From assembly GCF_019343495.1 (NCBI RefSeq), contig NZ_CP072549.1:124001-188000 (forward strand): a stretch of 64,000 nucleotides of DNA, in the 5' to 3' direction. Shown in pieces: positions 9,943-18,078 of the stretch (the stretch's first letter is position 1; each line of letters starts with the position of its first letter). The DNA is from Acinetobacter lwoffii (GTDB lineage Bacteria; Pseudomonadota; Gammaproteobacteria; Pseudomonadales; Moraxellaceae). Position numbers and translations under genes: made by a program. Below the pieces are notes generated by a model, which had not been told where the DNA came from, did not search any database, and worked only from the letters and a program-made list of their open reading frames with translations.

Positions 9943-10845
9943 TTAGGCCACCTGACCTAACGGGTTAATCTTATCATAGTACATTGCTTCAAACTCAAAA
10001 GGCGATACATAACCCAGTGCACTGTGTACACGCTTTTTATTGAACCAATCTACCCAGTTTAGTGTCGCAAGTTGTACATCTGCTAAACCTTGCCAATCTG
10101 CTTTTAAATATTCAATCACCTCTGTTTTGTATAAGCCATTCACCGTTTCAGCCAGAGCATTATCGTATGAATCACCAGTTGTACCGACTGATGCTCGTAA
10201 ATTTGCAGCTTCTAAACGATTGGTATAGCGAATAGAAAGATATTGAACACCTCTATCGGAATGATGAATCACATTCTTTGGCATGCCTCGATCGTGCAAT
10301 GCTTGCTCAAGTGCATCGAGTACCATATCTGTATTCATCCGTGTAGATACTTTCCATCCAACAATTGCTCGTGAGAACACATCAATAATAAAGGCGGTAT
10401 AGACCCAGCCTGAATTTGTTTGAATATAGGTAAAGTCAGCAACCCACAAGTGATTAGGCTGATCAGCTCTAAAATTCCGTTTCACCAAGTCAGGTGCTCG
10501 TTTTTGGTCATCTCGGCTACGGGTGGTTTGTTTGTTCTTACCTCGCCAAACACCTTGTATACCTAGCTTTTTCATTAATCGAGCAACAGTACAGCGTGCA
10601 ATAATATAGCCTTCACGTTTCAGTTTTTGCCAGACTTTACGTACACCATACCGACCTGAACTTTCCTTCCAAATTCGTTTAATCTCCTCAGCATGATGCA
10701 AGTCATGTAAATCTCGCTTTGCTCGATGTTCTGGATTTTCGCAGAGATCTAGAGTCCGGTAATAGGTTGAAGCTGCGATCGGTAAAATCCTACAAATCGC
10801 ATCAACACCATATAAGTCTTTATTGTTATGGATGAAATCCACCAT
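9943..10845 (-). CDS. IS3-family transposase OrfB (DDE catalytic part)
   Basis: This 300-aa frame carries the DDE integrase core. The acidic residues are in LWVADFTYI, in HHSDRGVQY and in NALAETVNG, followed by the usual K/R-rich helix. The N-terminal part has the HTH_21-like region with GRYGVRKVWQKL. Its ATG overlaps the orfA stop as TAATG, and it lies in the -1 frame relative to orfA. In IS3 elements the active transposase is usually the OrfAB fusion made by -1 frameshifting, and a suitable slippery site is present in orfA. All three catalytic residues are intact. Confidence 0.93.
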   Translation of the reverse strand: MVDFIHNNKDLYGVDAICRILPIAASTYYRTLDLCENPEHRAKRDLHDLHHAEEIKRIWKESSGRYGVRKVWQKLKREGYIIARCTVARLMKKLGIQGVWRGKNKQTTRSRDDQKRAPDLVKRNFRADQPNHLWVADFTYIQTNSGWVYTAFIIDVFSRAIVGWKVSTRMNTDMVLDALEQALHDRGMPKNVIHHSDRGVQYLSIRYTNRLEAANLRASVGTTGDSYDNALAETVNGLYKTEVIEYLKADWQGLADVQLATLNWVDWFNKKRVHSALGYVSPFEFEAMYYDKINPLGQVA

Positions 10846-11162
10846 TATTTGTGTGGGCGGTCGAGCTCCGCCTGGGCGAAAAAAGCGGCTGCTTTACGTA
10901 GAATTTCATTGGCACGCTTTAATTCTTTAATTTCACGTTCCATTTGCTTCATTTTTTCTTGATCAGATATCTGTTGTACTTTAATAGGATTTTGCTGATC
11001 TAAATGCTTTTGATGCCAGGCACGAAGTGTTTCAGGAGTACAACCAATCTTAGGCGCAATTGCTGTGATTGCAGCCCAAGTAGAAGGATAATCTTTTTCA
11101 GATTCAATCAATAATTGAACCGCTCTTTCTCTGATTTCAGGGGTATATTTTAATTTTGTCAT
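10845..11162 (-). CDS. IS3-family transposase OrfA (DNA-binding part)
   Basis: This 105-aa protein has an N-terminal helix-turn-helix of the Tnp_1/HTH_8 type (residues about 5-50). A leucine-zipper-like stretch follows, MKQMEREIKELKRANEILRK, used for multimerisation in IS3 transposases. It ends AELDRPHK. The start is 26 bp inside the right inverted repeat. The gene overlaps orfB by one base. Confidence 0.92.
   Translation of the reverse strand: MTKLKYTPEIRERAVQLLIESEKDYPSTWAAITAIAPKIGCTPETLRAWHQKHLDQQNPIKVQQISDQEKMKQMEREIKELKRANEILRKAAAFFAQAELDRPHK
10878..10884 (-). promoter_or_regulatory. Programmed -1 frameshift heptamer in orfA
   Basis: On the minus strand the codons GCT TTT TTC form T TTT TTC, an exact X XXY YYZ slippery heptamer. 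A -1 slip here enters the orfB frame, and no stop codon occurs between the site and the orfB ATG; the linker would read RPGGARPPTQI. This is what an OrfAB fusion requires. Confidence 0.75.
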
Positions 11163-11187
11163 CGGGATAGTCTCTCAGAATATTGAC

Positions 11188-11212
11188 TCTCCGACAAACC
11201 CGGTACGGTTCA
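11188..11212 (-). repeat. Terminal inverted repeat of the IS, right end in the window
   Basis: This is the orfA-proximal end. Its reverse complement starts TGAACCGTACCGGGTTTG and matches 9904-9928 at 24 of 25 positions. Confidence 0.9.
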
Positions 11213-11438
11213 GTTGTGGGTGACCAATGTCTTGCAACACATCAATCTGACCAATATGGGCATGGGCTTTAGTTTTGCGCCCGAATATTTACTGCGTTTT
11301 TTGAATGACCATGTGAAAATTGTCCAGACTGATCAGGCGCTGCCAAAACTGGGCTTGTATGCAACATTTAACAAGAATTCTCAAAATCCTGCATTGAAGA
11401 TGATTACCCAAGCGCTTAACAATACGACAAGTAACTGA
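11213..11438 (+). pseudogene. C-terminal remnant of a LysR-family regulator
   Basis: The frame LWVTNVLQHINLTNMGMGFS continues with FAPEYLLRFL and LPKLGLYATFNKNSQNPALK to a stop at 11438. The pattern of a G-x-G-x-x-F-x-P-E segment, a short strand and then a K-N-x-x-x-P-A-L-K terminal helix matches the end of a LysR effector-binding domain. About 74 residues remain. The DNA-binding domain and most of the effector domain are missing, cut off exactly at the IS end. The following NIF3-like gene starts 17 bp later with its own ribosome-binding site. Confidence 0.75.
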
Positions 11439-11455
11439 ATTTCAGGAAGGAATAT

Positions 11456-11773
11456 ATGTTAAAGCTGATTTATTACGTGCCGGATGAAAATCTGGAAGAC
11501 ACTAAGAATGCGATATTTGCAGCAGGAGCGGGTGGTATTGGTGAGTATACGGACTGCGCCTGGCAAGTTTTAGGAACTGGGCAGTTTAAACCGCAAGAAG
11601 GTGCAGATCCTCATATTGGTGAAGTTGGCCAACTGGAACAGGTGGAAGAATGGCGGGTAGAAATTCTGGTGCCTGATGAAAAGGCAGTCGATGTGGCCAA
11701 GGCGCTGAAAGAAAGCCATCCTTATGAAGAGCCAGCTTTTGAGTTTATTCAGCTTCTGGATATCAAAGTATAA
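11456..11773 (+). CDS. Small NIF3-like protein (YqfO/CutA-fold domain)
   Basis: This 105-aa protein starts MLKLIYYVPDENLEDTKNAI and contains GAGGIGEYTDCAWQVLGTGQ, with ESHPYEEPAFEFI near the end. It corresponds to the CutA-like insert domain of NIF3/YqfO proteins found as a stand-alone polypeptide, usually annotated NGG1p-interacting factor NIF3. The metal-binding NIF3 core is absent, so it is not expected to be a GTP cyclohydrolase-like enzyme. AGGAAGGA precedes the ATG. Biochemical function is unknown. Confidence 0.85.
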   Translation: MLKLIYYVPDENLEDTKNAIFAAGAGGIGEYTDCAWQVLGTGQFKPQEGADPHIGEVGQLEQVEEWRVEILVPDEKAVDVAKALKESHPYEEPAFEFIQLLDIKV

Positions 11774-11904
11774 AATTGACGCTCTGCTGCGGCACGTTTG
11801 ACTTAGCGCGCCGTTAATCTAGATTAAGAAAACACCCAACTTGCTTTTGTTATTATCATTTCTGCCAGAATAATCCAAAGAAAAATATAATAAGGAAAAT
11901 AACA

Positions 11905-13368
11905 ATGCCGTGGCCAAAACCGCTGAGCAGCGTGCTTAAGAATACCCTCAGCAAATCTATCCAGTATGGTACAGAAATCCTGCATCAGCGCATTCCGTAT
12001 TCACCGGATAATCCCTATCTGGGAGGTATATTTGCACCAGAGCTGCAGGAACACTTTTCCACAAATTTAAAGGTTGAAGGGCAAATTCCTGCAGAACTGG
12101 ATGGCGCATTAATGCGGATTGGTCCAAATCCTATTAATGTTAAAAACCCACATAACTATCACTGGTTTACGGGCGATGGCATGTTGCATGCGCTCAGACT
12201 TAAAGGTGGTAAGGCACATTGGTATAAAAGCAGTTATATTGGTTCTGCCAGCGTGCAGAAAAAACTTCATCGACCACAAATTCCAGGTAAAACGCGAGGT
12301 GTCGCTGATGCAGTCAATACCAATGTCATCCACTTTGCCGGGAAAATCTGGGCATTGGTAGAAGCTGGCGCTTATCCAGTTGAGTTGAATGCTGCACTGG
12401 AGTCAAAACGACATCATTTGTTTGAAGATGATCAGGATCTACCATTTACTGCCCATCCGCATATTGATCCTGAAACCGGTGATATTCATGCGGTTTGTTA
12501 TGATGCTTTAAGTCAGAACAAAGTTTTTTATTTGCAGATACATCCAAAAGGTAAGTTGAAACATCATGTCGACATTCCAGTGAAACATGGTCCGATGATT
12601 CATGATTGTGCCATCACCAGATCTCATGTTCTGATTCTGGATCTAAATGTAAACTTCTCTGTACGCAGTGCTTTAAAGGGTTCAATGTTGCCATATCAAT
12701 GGAATCCAAAACGGCAGGCACGCATTGGTATATTGCCTTTGGGCGGTAAGGCAATAGATATTCGCTGGTATGAGATTGATCCCTGTTTTATTTTTCATAC
12801 CGTGAATGCTTATGAGCTGGATTCTGGTGATGTTGTTATGGATGCGGTGGTGCACTCCAAAGCATTGGTCAGTTCGATTCAGGGACCGATTGAAGATCAG
12901 GATATTCGGCTGGAGCGTTTTATATTTGAGTATGACACGGGAAAAGTGATTCGGACAGTATTATCCGAGATGAAACAGGAATTCCCACGGATTAATGAAG
13001 CTTATACCGGACGGCCTTATCGCTATGTCTACACTATTTCCTTTGGCGAGTTTGATGATCCTTTTCATGTCAGCAGCAATACTCTTTTGAGCCATGATGT
13101 GGAAACTGGCAATTCAGAAAGCTATTCTTTTGGAGAAAACTGGGTGACAGGAGAGGTGATATTCGTCGCACGGGAAGGGGCGCAAGCTGAAAATGATGGC
13201 TGGCTCATGTCTTATGTTCATGCTCTAGATGGATGCCCATCCAAAGTGGTGATTCTGGATGCACAGCATATGGCTCAAGGGCCGATTGCAACCATTCATT
13301 TACCGGTACGTGTACCCGTCGGGTTTCATTGTAACTGGATTGATTATCGGAAATTGAGAACAATATGA
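11905..13368 (+). CDS. Carotenoid cleavage oxygenase family protein (RPE65/lignostilbene dioxygenase-like)
   Basis: The 487-aa protein shows the seven-bladed propeller family of nonheme iron dioxygenases that cleave double bonds in carotenoids, apocarotenoids or stilbenes. The four iron-binding histidines are visible: H184 in FTAHPHID, H233 in MIHDCAIT, H298 in IFHTVNAYE and H475 in GFHCNW. The N-terminal ALMRIGPNP and HWFTGDGMLHA motifs are also typical. AAGGA sits 9 bp upstream of the ATG. No carotenoid biosynthesis genes are nearby, so a lignostilbene or other aromatic substrate is as likely as a carotenoid. It is a single-gene unit. Confidence 0.9.
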   Translation: MPWPKPLSSVLKNTLSKSIQYGTEILHQRIPYSPDNPYLGGIFAPELQEHFSTNLKVEGQIPAELDGALMRIGPNPINVKNPHNYHWFTGDGMLHALRLKGGKAHWYKSSYIGSASVQKKLHRPQIPGKTRGVADAVNTNVIHFAGKIWALVEAGAYPVELNAALESKRHHLFEDDQDLPFTAHPHIDPETGDIHAVCYDALSQNKVFYLQIHPKGKLKHHVDIPVKHGPMIHDCAITRSHVLILDLNVNFSVRSALKGSMLPYQWNPKRQARIGILPLGGKAIDIRWYEIDPCFIFHTVNAYELDSGDVVMDAVVHSKALVSSIQGPIEDQDIRLERFIFEYDTGKVIRTVLSEMKQEFPRINEAYTGRPYRYVYTISFGEFDDPFHVSSNTLLSHDVETGNSESYSFGENWVTGEVIFVAREGAQAENDGWLMSYVHALDGCPSKVVILDAQHMAQGPIATIHLPVRVPVGFHCNWIDYRKLRTI

Positions 13369-13454
13369 GCTTGAGTTGTGGATATATATAGCTATCTATA
13401 TAAGCAGAAGCCTCTGAAATCAAACGGGCTTTATCATAGACTTACAATTGAAAT

Positions 13455-14053
13455 TCAATTCCAGAATTCTTGATATTTTGAGACCCAATACAATTTGGTT
13501 TTTATATCGTAGCTACCATCAGGGTTCAGGGAAATGAGGTAATGGATCTCTTTGCCTCGACTACGGTTGCCTTTACCTTCAGGAACTTGGTACTTATATT
13601 TTTCTACTTCTTGAGGAGGAGTGAGTACAATACGGTTCCATGCTGTGGCTGGGATTTTTGCTACACCTTCCTGTTGCGCTGCCATTATAGCGAGTCTTTT
13701 TTCTTCTGCCTCTTCTCCACCAGCATAACGTAGTTCTTCAGGAACGCCATATCCTTTTTTTATTTGCTCTTCATAAGTTAATCAAGGCGCATATTCAATA
13801 ATAATTTGTTCAGGTACATAGCCTTCAGGGGAAACCTTGCAGCTACTATAGGTCGTAATATATTTTTGCTTTTTTATAGCATCTGGTGTTCCTGATAAAT
13901 TGCCACATTCAGGCCAGTTATTTTTGTAAACTATGCTATGGATTGGCCAATATTTATTATCCATTTCAAAGCTAATTCTATTTTTCATAGTTGGTGCTGT
14001 TACTTGACAACCATTTAAAATAAATAAACTACTCATTGTTAATATTTTTTCAT
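13455..14053 (-). pseudogene. Lipoprotein gene split by a TGA and a frameshift in the signal peptide
   Basis: Two minus-strand frames (14036-13782 and 13685-13455) are in the same reading frame and are joined by 32 stop-free codons after a single TGA at 13784-13782. Translation across it reads IIEYAP-stop-LTYEEQIKKGYGVP. Upstream, an ATG at 14053 is followed by six A residues and gives MKKY-stop. With one extra A it would give MKKILTMSSLFILNGCQ, a normal lipoprotein signal with a Cys lipobox, in frame with the rest. The repaired protein would be about 200 residues, with no domain I recognise. As it stands the gene has two lesions. Confidence 0.7.
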
Positions 14054-14168
14054 TTTTTATTTTAACTCAATTTTCTGATTTAAAGGTAAGTACCATTTCG
14101 TAATTGGTTTTTATCCAGTTAAAATGATTTATAATTTGAATTAAATAGATGATTATTTTTTTTAATTA

Positions 14169-14204
14169 TAAAAGATATCTATTATTTTAAATAGATATCT
14201 TTTA
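14169..14204. repeat. Perfect 15-bp inverted repeat with a 6-nt loop
   Basis: TAAAAGATATCTATT (14169-14183) and AATAGATATCTTTTA (14190-14204) are exact reverse complements around ATTTTA. It lies between the MarR gene stop (14302, minus) and the broken lipoprotein gene. No clear U tract follows the hairpin on the minus strand, so a terminator role is uncertain. Confidence 0.7.
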
Positions 14205-14301
14205 TGCGAATTATTATAATATTATTTCCTGAAATTTAAAAAATATAATTTCCCCTGATTTTAACTCAATTTTTATATACTTTAATTTCCCTTTAATTCA
14301 A

Positions 14302-14772
14302 CTAATGCGAAGGAGCTAGATTGCGGAAAATATGCTTAAGACTGTGTAGCATTTTTTCAATTTGCAACGGTGTTAAACCATCGAAAGATTGCTCTAGTAA
14401 AACAACGCTAAGATCATTAATCTTTTTAATCATTTGCTGACCTTTTTCGGTTAATAATACTCGGGTAATTCGTGCATCATCCTCACAGGAATAAGTATGT
14501 ACTAATCCCTCATCTTTTAGGCGATAGATGATTTTAGTAGTGGTCGACATCTTATAAATCAACATGTCAGATAAATCAGAAATACTCGCTCTATTTTTAA
14601 ATTTTAATGCCAGCAAAATACGTCTGCGAGAATTGTCTAAACCGTATTTCTTTAAGGCATAGTCAACATTTTGCACATATTGGGTATGTACTTGACTAAT
14701 CCAATGATAGGGTGAATCTTCTAAATTAAAATCTGTAGGAATGGATAAAAATTTACTATACTTTTTTGTCAT
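14302..14772 (-). CDS. MarR-family transcriptional regulator
   Basis: This 156-aa protein has the winged-helix fold of MarR regulators. Helices around NSRRRILLALKFKNRASISD lead to the recognition region LIYKMSTTTKIIYRLKDEGL, then the wing SCEDDARITRVLLTEKGQQM with the conserved D-x-R. MarR proteins are dimers that usually repress nearby genes and release DNA on binding aromatic ligands. Here no gene is divergently transcribed within 900 bp, so the target is not obvious. The ATG at 14772 was taken as the start. The ligand is unknown. Confidence 0.88.
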   Translation of the reverse strand: MTKKYSKFLSIPTDFNLEDSPYHWISQVHTQYVQNVDYALKKYGLDNSRRRILLALKFKNRASISDLSDMLIYKMSTTTKIIYRLKDEGLVHTYSCEDDARITRVLLTEKGQQMIKKINDLSVVLLEQSFDGLTPLQIEKMLHSLKHIFRNLAPSH

Positions 14773-15733
14773 GGCCTCAACTCTTGTGTATGTTAGGGTC
14801 TTTTTAATTTGTTTAAAAAATGCATTTTATTTCAAAATATTTACTATCCTGTTACAAGGTTATGAATCTTATCTTCAGTACGTCTTCACCTCCTATTTAA
14901 CTTCTGTTTAAGATAAACCCACTAATTCTTTTTTGCTTCTTCGAGTCTCTTTTTATAAAAGAACTAGAGAGCCAAAATTTCAGTCACATTTTTTTTATTT
15001 ATCTATTGTTATTATGCGAACTGATTAAATCATCTTAATGATTAAATGATCTATCACAAAAAATACCATTTTCAATTAAGAAATACTTAAATATTTATTC
15101 CGGTTAGCATTTTTTATTTCGGAAAATTCATCTTTCTTTTTACCTTGACTTTAATTCAGTAAGCTTAAAATAGTTTTATAAGTCTTTTTAAAATAGATTA
15201 AGATATTGTTTTATATTTATATTTAATATTTATTTTTTTTTATACTTTAAAAGTATAAAAATTGTCTTCATAAAAAATAGAAGAAAAATAAACTATCTTT
15301 TAAATTCCGCAATAGACATTTTGTGTGATTGTGTAAAATTTTTTTAAACTTTTTAGTTCAGCTTAATTTTCGATTAAAAAGAAATTTAACTAGAGAAATC
15401 ACTAAATTGGATCTTGAACTCAAAACTTCTAATCAAAAAATTAATAAAAGAAGAATCGGAATTGTGCATGTATTTGGTAGTGTGAAAATTTTCAAAATAT
15501 TTACGAGCACTAGCCAAATAATGGGAAAAGACTCGATTTAAGATTTAATTTCTGGCATCTAAAATTTGCAACTGAGTAAAAAACAGCTTATGAAAGAGCA
15601 TTAATAAAAAATATGAAGTTTCCCTTAAGATTTATCTTATATCGTTTGTAGCGCATAAAGAGTGAATTATGTGACATCCATGTCACAAGATATCTATCAG
15701 ATTTAAGGTATTTAATTTGTATAGATACGAAGC
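14773..15733. other. Gene-free, very AT-rich 0.96-kb spacer
   Basis: No convincing gene is seen. A 70-codon frame at 15329-15541 starts with TTG, lacks a ribosome-binding site and has no recognisable domain. The segment holds the MarR promoter region and two palindromes. One is TTTTTATACTTT (15237-15248) with its exact complement at 15250-15261. The other is TGTGACAT-CC-ATGTCACA at 15670-15687, just beyond the nitroreductase stop. Confidence 0.55.
15670..15687. repeat. Perfect 8-bp-arm palindrome TGTGACAT-CC-ATGTCACA
   Basis: The arms are exact and the spacing between TGTGA and TCACA is 8, so it does not match the N6 spacing of a CRP site. It could be an operator for an unidentified regulator or a weak hairpin at the end of the nitroreductase transcript. 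Confidence 0.5.
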
Positions 15734-16528
15734 TTAAACCTTCTGAATAAACAGTTCACGATCAAAACGGTACTGCGGAAAGAATACTCCATCTTCGGCA
15801 CGTTCACCCGCACCAATTACCATGACCGGATACTGTTCATCATTTAATTCTAGAATTTCACGAACCATCGGCTCATCAAAACCTTCCATCATACAGCTAT
15901 CAAAACCATAAGCACGTAAAGCTAAGACCAGATTTTCACAAGCAAGTGCCGTTGTTTTGGTCGCCCACAGTTTCGCATCAGCCGGACTGAAAGCAGACAC
16001 TGGCATTTGTTTGTCCAGTGTACGGGCAACTTTGAAAGCCACTTTCTTAAAGTTACCAAAAGCATTCAGATAACCAGTCTTATAGTTATAGGGAATATAT
16101 TTATAGTATTTCTTAATCGCGGGCGGAGCTTCTGGAAATGGAAATTCATTCACATTACGTTTTGCCATTTCATCAATACGGTCGGTACGTGCGATACAGA
16201 CAATTAGCTCAGAAGCTGTTTTGGCTGCCAGTTGACTCATACAGGCTTTAACCAGACGTTTTTTCTTGGAGGGGTTCTGCACCACATAAAATGTCCACGG
16301 CTGCAGGTTTGAAGAGTTTGGTGCCAGCAAGGCCAGATCCAGACAGGCATCTAGAACTTCAACAGGAATTGGCTTTTTGGTAAATTTACGTACTGAACGT
16401 CGGCTTTCAATTACTTTACGAAAATTATCGACATCTATATCTTGGGATGCAGGTTCGTAATAACGTTTCTTTTCTGGATTTGAGCTATCTGTTGTTTGGG
16501 AAGAGGTTTCGGAGTTTTGATTTGGCAT
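15734..16528 (-). CDS. Nitroreductase-family FMN protein
   Basis: This 264-aa flavoprotein starts with a low-complexity polar segment (residues 1-30). The nitroreductase fold follows: FMN-phosphate contact SRRSVRKFTKKPI, then LLAPNSSNLQPWTFYVV, and a C-terminal VIGAGERAEDGVFFPQYR. Such enzymes reduce nitro groups, quinones or enones with NAD(P)H as dimers. The physiological substrate is not readable. It is followed on the same strand by nothing for almost 1 kb and preceded by the crotonase gene with a 71-bp gap, so the two may be co-transcribed. Confidence 0.85.
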   Translation of the reverse strand: MPNQNSETSSQTTDSSNPEKKRYYEPASQDIDVDNFRKVIESRRSVRKFTKKPIPVEVLDACLDLALLAPNSSNLQPWTFYVVQNPSKKKRLVKACMSQLAAKTASELIVCIARTDRIDEMAKRNVNEFPFPEAPPAIKKYYKYIPYNYKTGYLNAFGNFKKVAFKVARTLDKQMPVSAFSPADAKLWATKTTALACENLVLALRAYGFDSCMMEGFDEPMVREILELNDEQYPVMVIGAGERAEDGVFFPQYRFDRELFIQKV

Positions 16529-16599
16529 ACTTCAGATTCTTGGAAAAATAAAAGATTGAGGCAGTTTAAACCACCTCATTGAACTCATAAGTTTGAAAA

Positions 16600-17400
16600 T
16601 TAGTTGAATTGTGTGAAATCAGGTTTACGTTTTTGCATAAAGGCTTGAACCGCTTCCAGCATTTCTGGCGAGCCAACACGCTGCATGAAAATTTCTGCTT
16701 CATGGTCAATCCATTCCACAATTTCATTCACATTATGTTTCATCAAGGCTTTAGATTGCACCAGTGATGCCAATGGCAGGGCAGAGAGCTGGGCAGCTTG
16801 TGCTGCTGCTTTAGTATAAACATCTTCTTCAATGCTATTTACCAGACCTGCGTCGAGTGCTTTTTCGCTATTGAATTTTTGCGCAGTCAGCAATAATTCG
16901 GCCGCTTTATGATAACCCGCTTGCTGAATCAACAGCTTGCTTGAAGCGCCTTCAGGCGATAGACCCAGACTGACAAATGGAATCTGGAACAAGGCAGTAT
17001 TGTCACTATAGACCAGATCACAATGCAATAAGATCGTCACGCCAATGCCGATTGCAACACCACGCACCGCAGCAATCAAAGGCTTGGAAAATTTTGCAGC
17101 AGATTTCAGTAAAACAAATGGCGGGCCTTCAGCAGCAGGTGCCTGACCTTTCTTCGCGGCAGATTTCATAAAATCCTGCATATCATTGCCCGCACTAAAG
17201 TCTGCATCCTGACCACGTAATACAACTACACGAACTTCAGGTGCCTGATCAGCTTCATCTAAAGCTTTCGCAATCCAGAGATACAGCTCGCTATATAACG
17301 CATTTTTCGCTTCCGGGCGATTGATGGCCAAAGTAAGTACACCATGTTCTAAATTCGCATTCAAATGCTCATGAGGTTGTTGAATACAGCTCAGTGTCAT
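16600..17400 (-). CDS. Enoyl-CoA hydratase/isomerase family protein, isomerase-like
   Basis: This 266-aa protein has the crotonase fold. The oxyanion-hole segments are FSAGNDMQDF and RGVAIGIGVTILLHCDLVY. Further on is LGLSPEGASSKLL, in which the glutamate of the SPEG motif matches the catalytic residue of delta3-delta2-enoyl-CoA isomerases rather than the paired glutamates of classical hydratases. A role in unsaturated fatty-acid or aromatic-acid CoA breakdown is therefore likely. The C-terminus MQKRKPDFTQF is typical of the family. The exact substrate is an inference. Confidence 0.85.
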   Translation of the reverse strand: MTLSCIQQPHEHLNANLEHGVLTLAINRPEAKNALYSELYLWIAKALDEADQAPEVRVVVLRGQDADFSAGNDMQDFMKSAAKKGQAPAAEGPPFVLLKSAAKFSKPLIAAVRGVAIGIGVTILLHCDLVYSDNTALFQIPFVSLGLSPEGASSKLLIQQAGYHKAAELLLTAQKFNSEKALDAGLVNSIEEDVYTKAAAQAAQLSALPLASLVQSKALMKHNVNEIVEWIDHEAEIFMQRVGSPEMLEAVQAFMQKRKPDFTQFN

Positions 17401-17503
17401 CGTACTATCCTTGCTTTAAACTTAATTTGATTTTATGGGAATGATTATGTCGCATATTTATTGGGGCAGCACAACTCATGAGTCATAAAAAAACTGATCC
17501 CTT

Positions 17504-18073
17504 ATGAACTATACATTTGATTATCTGGTTTTCATTGGCCGTTTTCAGCCTTTTCATCTGGCACACATGCAAACCATTAACATTGCCCTGCAGCATAGTC
17601 AACATGTGATTTTGGCTCTGGGTTCTGCGCAAAATGAACGCAATATCAAGAATCCGTTCTTGGCTTCGGAGCGTGAAGCCATGATCCTGTCAAATTTTAG
17701 TCCAGAAGATCGGGCTCGGATCAAATTTGTAGAAGTCATTGATGTTTATAATGATGAAAAATGGCAGAAACTAGTGAAATCGCTGGTGAATCAGGTCATT
17801 GAGCCGAATGCCAAAGTCGGACTGATTGGGCACTTTAAAGATGATTCTTCTTATTATTTAAAGTTTTTTCCAGAATGGGAAATGGTCGAACTTGACAGCC
17901 TTGAAGATGCCTTATCTGCCACGCCGATGCGTGAAGCTTATTATCGTGGCGAAATTCAACGAGATAAATTTCCACAAGGCACGATTGATTTTCTAGAGAA
18001 TTTCCAAAAAACCACGACCTATCAGCAACTCAGTGAAAAATTTGCCCAGAATGATAAAACCAATCTGGTTTAA
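17504..18073 (+). CDS. nadM: Nicotinamide-nucleotide adenylyltransferase (NadM-like)
   Basis: This 189-aa nucleotidyltransferase has the signature FIGRFQPFHLAHMQTI, a HIGH-type motif for adenylyl transfer, and a C-terminal SATPMREAYYRGE, corresponding to the second phosphate-binding motif. The stretch LGSAQNERNIKNPF fits archaeal-type NMN adenylyltransferases. These make NAD from NMN and ATP, and such an enzyme is known in Acinetobacter NAD metabolism. No Nudix domain is fused to it in this length. The start at 17504 has no strong ribosome-binding site. Symbol assignment is by family, and nicotinate mononucleotide may also be used. Confidence 0.75.
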   Translation: MNYTFDYLVFIGRFQPFHLAHMQTINIALQHSQHVILALGSAQNERNIKNPFLASEREAMILSNFSPEDRARIKFVEVIDVYNDEKWQKLVKSLVNQVIEPNAKVGLIGHFKDDSSYYLKFFPEWEMVELDSLEDALSATPMREAYYRGEIQRDKFPQGTIDFLENFQKTTTYQQLSEKFAQNDKTNLV

Positions 18074-18078
18074 AAGTA

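Larger units (their letters stand above)
9904..11212 (-). mobile_element. IS3-family insertion sequence (IS51-like group), about 1309 bp
   Basis: The element is bounded by inverted repeats TGAACCGTACCGGGTTTG..., ends in TG/CA, and encodes the two overlapping frames orfA and orfB of IS3-family elements on the minus strand. The orfA C-terminus AAAFFAQAELDRPHK and the orfB sequence are of the type I associate with the IS51 group. No target duplication is visible: flanks are AGG on the left and GTT on the right (9901-9903 and 11213-11215). Different genes lie on each side, an AbiC-like fragment and a LysR tail, so the element probably took part in a deletion. Both frames are open, so it may still be active. 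Confidence 0.92.

Noticed and set aside
15329..15541. 70-codon plus frame starting with TTG
   Set aside because: No ribosome-binding site, and the composition matches AT-rich spacer; no family pattern is seen.
15670..15687. CRP-type site
   Set aside because: The spacing between TGTGA and TCACA is 8 rather than 6, so it does not fit CRP. It is reported only as a palindrome.
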